A stretch of DNA of 9,013 bases, from positions 1 to 9,013 of the forward strand of contig MGUX01000094.1 in assembly GCA_001800185.1 (NCBI GenBank), read 5' to 3'. This DNA is from Elusimicrobia bacterium RIFCSPLOWO2_12_FULL_59_9. Its GTDB lineage: Bacteria; Elusimicrobiota; Elusimicrobia; O2-12-FULL-59-9. Of the stretch, positions 5,596 through 9,013 are shown piece after piece. A program made the translations under genes and the position numbers. The notes under the pieces were generated by a model. The model ran no database searches. It saw only the letters and a list, made by a program, of their open reading frames with translations, and had not been told where the DNA came from. Each line of letters begins with the position of its first letter. Position 1 is the first letter of the stretch.

Positions 5596-7053
5596 ATGAG
5601 ACAAAAACTTTTTATTTTCTTATCGCTCGCGGCGGTTTTGCTGTTGCCGTTGAGCTCCTTGCAGGCGGCGGTCGTCATCGCCCAGGCCAAGGGGAAGGTG
5701 GACATCAAGCGCGCGGGCTACAGCAATTGGATCAAGGTCTCGCCGCCGGTGGCTATCTATAAAGGAGACGAGGTGCGCACGGGGTGGTTTTCGCGCGCGG
5801 ATTTGGCTTTTGGCGACGGCACCAAGATGAGCCTCGGCGCGAGCGCGAGCTTCACGTTGAGGCAGGACACCCGGGAGAATATTTCCGTGTTCGTCGGCCT
5901 GGGGCAGCTTCAGGCGTGGGTGAAAAAGTCGGTGCGCCGCCGGGTCCTGGTGCGGACGCCGACCGCGGTCGCCGCGGTGCGCGGGACCGTCTTTGAAACC
6001 GCGGTGGATGAAAGCGGAAAAACGAGTTGGAATTTATTCGACGGCCATTTGGGAGTCAACGATATTCTTGGCGCCCAGCAGAACTTGCAGCCGCATCAGA
6101 CTTTGGAGGTCGCCGCCGACGGAAAAATGGAAGCGCCCAAGCCTTTGACGGCCGCGCCGCCTCAAGAGCCGGCCGTAGGCACGCCGCTGGAAGCGGTCAA
6201 GGCCGTGGCCAAACAGGCCGAAGCCGTTCTGGCCAAATTAGCCCAGAAAGATGAGACCAAGCTGAGCGACAAAGAGAAGACCGAGCTTGCCGATGCCAAG
6301 TCGGAGGTCAAAAAAGCCGTGGATTTGGTGAAAAATATAGAAACGGACGCGAAAGCCCCCACCGAGGGCGAGCTCAGCGGGGCGGGTGCCAAAGTGGCGG
6401 TCGCCGATAAAGGCCAGATTCAGCTCTTGGGCGTGACCGGCACCATCGAGATCGAAGGCAAGGACGGCAAAAAGACCGTCGTCAAAGGCGATGCCGCCAA
6501 AGGCTTGGTGATCGAGGCGGGCTCAAAAGTCCGCGTCGTGGACGGGACCGCGCTTTTGGTGGGGGGCGGAGATCAGGATATGACCGTCGCTTTGGGCAAA
6601 GGCGCGGACCTGGCTTTTGACGCGAAGCTGACGGGGGTTGGAGTTGAAACCTCCATCAACGCCGGCAAGGGAAGCGCCAACGTTCAAATTCAGATCGGAG
6701 ACCAGTTCGCGATGGTCAAAGAGGACTCCAATTTGCAGATCATGGCTTCCAACGCCGCTCCGGATCAGGTCCAGATGACCGCCGGGAAGGGCGACATCCA
6801 GGTGATCACCTCGGGCGGGCAAACTTCAACGATCACTCAGGGTCAGCAGGTGCAGGTTGAGACGGCCCCGGCCTACACCCCGCCGCCAACCACAACCACC
6901 ACCACCGAGCCGAAAACAACCACCGAGCCGAAAACAACCACGGAACCGACGACAACCACGGAACCGACTAAAACCGACGCGCCGCCTCCGCCGCCTGAGA
7001 CCATCCAACAGGACGCGACGCAAACAGACGTCATCAGTACTTCGACGCCGTAG
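5596..7053 (+). CDS. Secreted FecR-domain protein with Thr/Pro-rich tail (485 residues)
   Basis: An exported protein with a FecR fold; the ligand or partner is unknown. Residues 1-24 form a Sec signal peptide (M-R-Q-K, a Leu/Ala core, cleavage probably after S-L-Q-A24). The FecR domain spans about 27-165, with Y55-K-G-D-E-V-R-T, F72-G-D-G-T and the hallmark V119-R-T-P-T...A-V-R-G-T-V-F. An Ala/Lys-rich, probably helical stretch follows (about 185-262). A second beta-rich region (about 266-425) ends G-Q-Q-V-Q-V and resembles another FecR-like unit. The tail is Thr/Pro-rich with four T-T-E-P-K-T-type repeats (436-459) and polyproline. There is no lipobox, no sortase motif and no membrane helix after the signal, and no FecI sigma factor or TonB receptor adjacent, so I do not call it a sigma regulator. 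It has its own consensus promoter and terminator, so it is monocistronic and probably abundant. Confidence 0.88.
   Translation: MRQKLFIFLSLAAVLLLPLSSLQAAVVIAQAKGKVDIKRAGYSNWIKVSPPVAIYKGDEVRTGWFSRADLAFGDGTKMSLGASASFTLRQDTRENISVFVGLGQLQAWVKKSVRRRVLVRTPTAVAAVRGTVFETAVDESGKTSWNLFDGHLGVNDILGAQQNLQPHQTLEVAADGKMEAPKPLTAAPPQEPAVGTPLEAVKAVAKQAEAVLAKLAQKDETKLSDKEKTELADAKSEVKKAVDLVKNIETDAKAPTEGELSGAGAKVAVADKGQIQLLGVTGTIEIEGKDGKKTVVKGDAAKGLVIEAGSKVRVVDGTALLVGGGDQDMTVALGKGADLAFDAKLTGVGVETSINAGKGSANVQIQIGDQFAMVKEDSNLQIMASNAAPDQVQMTAGKGDIQVITSGGQTSTITQGQQVQVETAPAYTPPPTTTTTTEPKTTTEPKTTTEPTTTTEPTKTDAPPPPPETIQQDATQTDVISTSTP
6901..6972 (+). repeat. Four 18-base tandem repeats encoding T-T-E-P-K-T
   Basis: Four in-frame 18-base units start at 6901, 6919, 6937 and 6955. 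The first two are identical; the third and fourth differ at wobble and Lys/Thr positions. They encode T-T-E-P-K-T, T-T-E-P-K-T, T-T-E-P-T-T and T-T-E-P-T-K near the C-terminus of the FecR-domain protein. The exact match of the first two suggests recent duplication and possible length variation between strains. Confidence 0.9.
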
Positions 7054-7071
7054 GTTCTGGTTAGCTATCTC

Positions 7072-7113
7072 AAGGCCCCGCGCGCAAATGCATGCGCGCG
7101 GGGCCTTTCTTTT
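7072..7113 (+). terminator. Strong Rho-independent terminator of the FecR-domain gene
   Basis: A perfect 14-bp stem, AAGGCCCCGCGCGC (7072-7085) with GCGCGCGGGGCCTT (7094-7107), closes an 8-base loop and runs into TTTCTTTT. It starts 18 bases after the TAG stop at 7051-7053. It isolates the FecR gene from the CpXC gene. Confidence 0.92.
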
Positions 7114-7134
7114 AGATTGCCGTTTGCCCGAAAA

Positions 7135-7189
7135 CGCAGTTGCAGCTTCTGTCTTGTCTCAAACTCCCGAGCAAAATTATGCAACTGCG
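7135..7189. repeat. 10-base inverted repeat in the spacer after the terminator
   Basis: CGCAGTTGCA (7135-7144) and TGCAACTGCG (7180-7189) are perfect inverted copies 35 bases apart. Their core shares GCAACTGC with the palindrome at 295-308 beside the other family A copy. The right arm runs straight into the family B fragment at 7194. Confidence 0.6.
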
Positions 7190-7193
7190 GTTT

Positions 7194-7241
7194 GCACCCT
7201 TCGCAGTGCTTCGGGTACTAGCCGGGAGGCCAGTAGCCTCC
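7194..7241 (+). repeat. Partial family B repeat with two mutually exclusive hairpins
   Basis: Bases 7194-7210 match 1734-1750 at 16 of 17 positions, so this is a partial or diverged family B copy. After it, TACTAGCC 7216-7223 can pair with GGCCAGTA 7228-7235 (7 of 8), or GGAGGC 7225-7230 can pair perfectly with GCCTCC 7236-7241. The two stems share bases and cannot coexist. Confidence 0.5.
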
Positions 7242-7248
7242 AGCGTGC

Positions 7249-7332
7249 TTGCGCCTGCGGCGCCGGACAACCCCGTCTCGGCTGCGCCAAGACGGCCCTG
7301 CGGGCGAATTCCCCAACGAGGGAATTCGGGTT
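7249..7332 (-). repeat. Dispersed repeat family A, copy 2
   Basis: Read on the reverse strand this is the counterpart of 216-298. It holds GAATTCC/GGAATTC ends, a 10-bp stem (7273-7282 with 7286-7295, one wobble when read on the reverse strand) and GCGCC 7251-7255 with GGCGC 7259-7263. The part 7249-7277 matches copy 1 at 28 of 29 positions. Its outer end touches the -35 box of the CpXC gene, so it may supply the first bases of that promoter. Confidence 0.85.
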
Positions 7333-7359
7333 TGACAGCCCGCGCCCGCGTGTTATAAT
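7332..7359 (+). promoter_or_regulatory. Consensus, extended -10 promoter of the CpXC gene (leaderless)
   Basis: TTGACA 7332-7337 and TATAAT 7354-7359 are exact with a 16-base spacer, and TG at 7351-7352 adds an extended -10 element. The ATG at 7369 is only 9 bases past the box, so the transcript would start about 2-3 bases before it. Confidence 0.85.
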
Positions 7360-7368
7360 GTGTCCGGT

Positions 7369-8019
7369 ATGTCCTTCACCTCGAGCGTTGAAAGGGAATG
7401 TCCCAAGGGCTGCGACAGCTTCGAAATAGACATTTGGAGCTACATCCGGGCGGATAAAGACGAATGGCTCAAGGAAAAGGTTTTGGCCGGCGACCTCAAT
7501 TGGGCGACATGCCCCCATTGCGCGAACCTTTTTTTCTGCGACGAAATCGTCATTTACCACGATCCCGCGGACGAGCTTTTGGCCTTCATCTATCCGGAGA
7601 GCTACCGCAAGGACCGGATGCGCTGGCAAAAAAAAATGCAGGACGACGCCCTGCGCTGGAAAGAGTCGCGGCCGGAGTCCGAAAAATGGAACTACCCTCC
7701 GAAGTTGTTTTTCGGGCTCAAGGAGTTTCAAGAATTTCTGCGCGGCGAAGAGGAAATGAAAATCGAGGCGGAAATCGCGGAGCATCTGGCGCGCAAGCTG
7801 CGGCTGTCCATCTACCGGGTTCAGCCTTGGTTCGCGCGGGATCACCGCATCCCCGTCCAAATTCCGTGCGCGCCCGCGCCCCGGGAAGACTTGAAGGAAA
7901 GCATGCGGCTGGGTTTGACGGCGTTGCTGGCTGAAAATCGCTCCCTGCGGATCTACAAGAAATATCTAGACCAGTTGCGGGACCCCAGAGGCACATGGTC
8001 CAGACCGCCTTCGGTCTAA
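7369..8019 (+). CDS. CpXC domain protein (216 residues)
   Basis: A cytoplasmic protein with an N-terminal CpXC-type zinc-ribbon domain; its biochemical role is unknown. The domain covers about residues 8-70. The first knuckle is C11-P-K-G-C15, and the second is C48-P-H-C51 after K-V-L-A-G-D-L-N-W. Then comes I-Y-H-D-P-A-D-E-L-L, the Y-H-D-P segment characteristic of the family. The first knuckle has two residues between P and C rather than one. The rest is mostly charged helix with no known motif. I took the ATG at 7369: a GTG at 7360 in the same frame would lie before the expected transcription start. There is no Shine-Dalgarno, in line with a leaderless message. The 3' end overlaps the CCA-type gene by 25 bases, so the two probably form an operon. 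Confidence 0.85.
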   Translation: MSFTSSVERECPKGCDSFEIDIWSYIRADKDEWLKEKVLAGDLNWATCPHCANLFFCDEIVIYHDPADELLAFIYPESYRKDRMRWQKKMQDDALRWKESRPESEKWNYPPKLFFGLKEFQEFLRGEEEMKIEAEIAEHLARKLRLSIYRVQPWFARDHRIPVQIPCAPAPREDLKESMRLGLTALLAENRSLRIYKKYLDQLRDPRGTWSRPPSV

Positions 8020-9013
8020 GCCGGGCTCAGATCCGGTTTCTGGGCCGCCAAGCCGGCCTTCTGGGCGCGCGCGTTTTCGCCGTGGGCGGATGCGTCCGGG
8101 ACCGGATGCTCGGCTTCTCCACCAAGGATTTGGATATCTGCGTGGAAGGCGATGCAGCGCCTCTGGCGCGGGCTTTTCTGGAAAAGTGGGGCGGATTTTC
8201 GGAGAGCTTCGACCGGTTCGGCACTTTGCGCGTTTTTCTTAAGAGCGGTTTCCGCCTTGATTTTGCCCGCACCCGGCTTGAGAGCTATCCCTCGCCGGCC
8301 GCGCTTCCCGAAGTGGCTCCCGCCGCGACCATCGAGGAGGACCTCAAGCGGCGGGATTTCAGCATCAACGCCATGGCCGTCGAGCTCACCCCGGAGGGGT
8401 TGGGCCGCCTTCTCGATCCTTTCGGCGGGTATTTGGACCTGCGCGATAAGCGCCTTCGGGTCCTTCACGAAAAAAGCTTCCGGGATGATCCAACGCGGAT
8501 TTACAGGGCCGCGCGCTTCGCCTCCCGCCTGAGCATGCGGCTGGAAAGCAAGACGGAAGCATGGCTTAGAGACGCCGCGGCCAAGGATTACCCCGCCTTG
8601 CTTTCCCGCGAACGCGTCACCCAGGAACTGCTTAGAATTCTGGGTGAAAAGCGTCCCGCGGGCGCTCTGGGCCTCCTGGAACGGTGGAAAATCATCCGAT
8701 TTCTTTGGCCGAATTTGAAGTGGAGAAAAGCCGATTTCCGGCCGAAAGACACGGACGTTCGCATTGGGGTGATGGTCTGCCTTCAGGGCTCAAAAAAGGG
8801 AAACCTTTTTTTGGACAGCTTGAGGCTCCGGCGGCCCTTGGCCCAAGCCATCCGCGCCGCTTTGGAATTGATGGAGAGAAAAAGGAGCTCGCCGCATCCG
8901 CTGGACCCTTTGGCGGTCTCGATTCTGCGCGCCGCCGCGCCTCCGGGGTCACCGGGTCCCCGCAGCTCTGCGAAGGGGGCCGCCGCGCCCCGGCTGCCCG
9001 CGCCGGCTCTCAA
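7995..9013 (+). CDS. cca: CCA tRNA nucleotidyltransferase / poly(A) polymerase family protein (3' end outside window)
   Basis: A class II nucleotidyltransferase of the family that adds CCA to tRNA 3' ends; 339 codons are visible and the frame is open at the edge. Motifs in order: V30-G-G-C-V-R-D-R-M-L-G; the metal-binding D45-L-D47; R74-F-G-T-L-R; R94-L-E-S-Y...L-P-E-V...E-E-D-L-K; R119-R-D-F-S-I-N-A-M-A; L140-D-P-F-G-G; and D164-D-P-T-R-I-Y-R-A-A-R-F with R-V-T-Q-E-L-L-R-I-L beyond. The L-P-x-V plus R-R-D-F-x-I-N-A-M-A pattern favours a tRNA enzyme over a PcnB-type poly(A) polymerase, but the two cannot be split safely. The ATG at 7995 lies inside the CpXC gene, with AGAGG 3 bases before it, so translational coupling is likely. 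Near the edge the protein holds a family B insertion (about 313-330). Confidence 0.92.
   Translation, partial: MVQTAFGLSRAQIRFLGRQAGLLGARVFAVGGCVRDRMLGFSTKDLDICVEGDAAPLARAFLEKWGGFSESFDRFGTLRVFLKSGFRLDFARTRLESYPSPAALPEVAPAATIEEDLKRRDFSINAMAVELTPEGLGRLLDPFGGYLDLRDKRLRVLHEKSFRDDPTRIYRAARFASRLSMRLESKTEAWLRDAAAKDYPALLSRERVTQELLRILGEKRPAGALGLLERWKIIRFLWPNLKWRKADFRPKDTDVRIGVMVCLQGSKKGNLFLDSLRLRRPLAQAIRAALELMERKRSSPHPLDPLAVSILRAAAPPGSPGPRSSAKGAAAPRLPAPAL
8931..8984 (+). repeat. Family B palindromic repeat inserted in frame in the CCA-type gene
   Basis: These 54 bases align without gaps to 3321-3374 (49 identities) and are read in the same phase, giving A-A-A-P-P then P-G-P-R-S-S-A-K-G-A-A. The bases are stop-free in all three sense frames. 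The protein context changes here from normal family sequence (P-L-A-V-S-I-L-R) to Ala/Pro/Gly-rich low complexity. The protein continues past the window, so whether normal sequence resumes cannot be seen. Confidence 0.85.

Noticed and set aside
216..7332. Composite transposon bounded by the inverted family A copies
   Set aside because: No transposase or target duplication is visible, the enclosed genes are ordinary chromosomal ones, and repeats of this kind are more simply read as dispersed extragenic elements.
6857..7429. A 190-codon forward frame crossing the end of the FecR gene
   Set aside because: It runs out of frame through the Thr/Pro repeats, the terminator and the palindromic spacer, with no start signal and only Arg/Pro low complexity.

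Overview
The window is a GC-rich stretch of bacterial chromosome with ordinary sigma70-type promoters (several exact TATAAT boxes, two exact TTGACA boxes), one convincing Rho-independent terminator, a second likely one, and many GC-rich palindromes between genes. The phylum cannot be read from the sequence. An N-terminal signal peptide on a FecR-domain protein and a membrane-anchored DUF4175-like giant suggest an envelope like that of diderm bacteria, but this is inference. No transposase, integrase, phage gene or CRISPR array is visible.

Layout from left to right: the first 52 codons of uvrB (reverse strand, cut by the window edge); a divergent intergenic region with an 83-base repeat (family A copy 1); an aldo/keto reductase; a terminator; a 55-residue unknown protein; a hairpin-rich spacer with one copy of a second repeat (family B); a 1133-residue DUF4175-like membrane/coiled-coil protein; a spacer with octad repeats in inverted symmetry; a 485-residue secreted FecR-domain protein with its own consensus promoter and terminator; a roughly 315-base spacer packed with palindromes, including family A copy 2; a CpXC zinc-ribbon protein; and, overlapping it by 25 bases, a class II CCA-adding/poly(A) polymerase-family gene that runs off the right edge.

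The genes look like single transcription units rather than one pathway. The exception is the CpXC/CCA pair, which overlaps and is probably translationally coupled. uvrB, the DUF4175-like gene and the CpXC gene each have TATAAT only 9-11 bases before the ATG, which implies leaderless mRNAs. The FecR gene instead has a leader and a clear Shine-Dalgarno.

The most interesting signal is family B. A palindromic element of about 54 bases sits in the same reading frame inside two unrelated proteins (the DUF4175-like protein and the CCA-type enzyme), and a third copy lies between genes in the other orientation. This resembles the protein-invading palindromic elements known from Rickettsia. Family A is a second dispersed element whose hairpins are kept although their bases differ.
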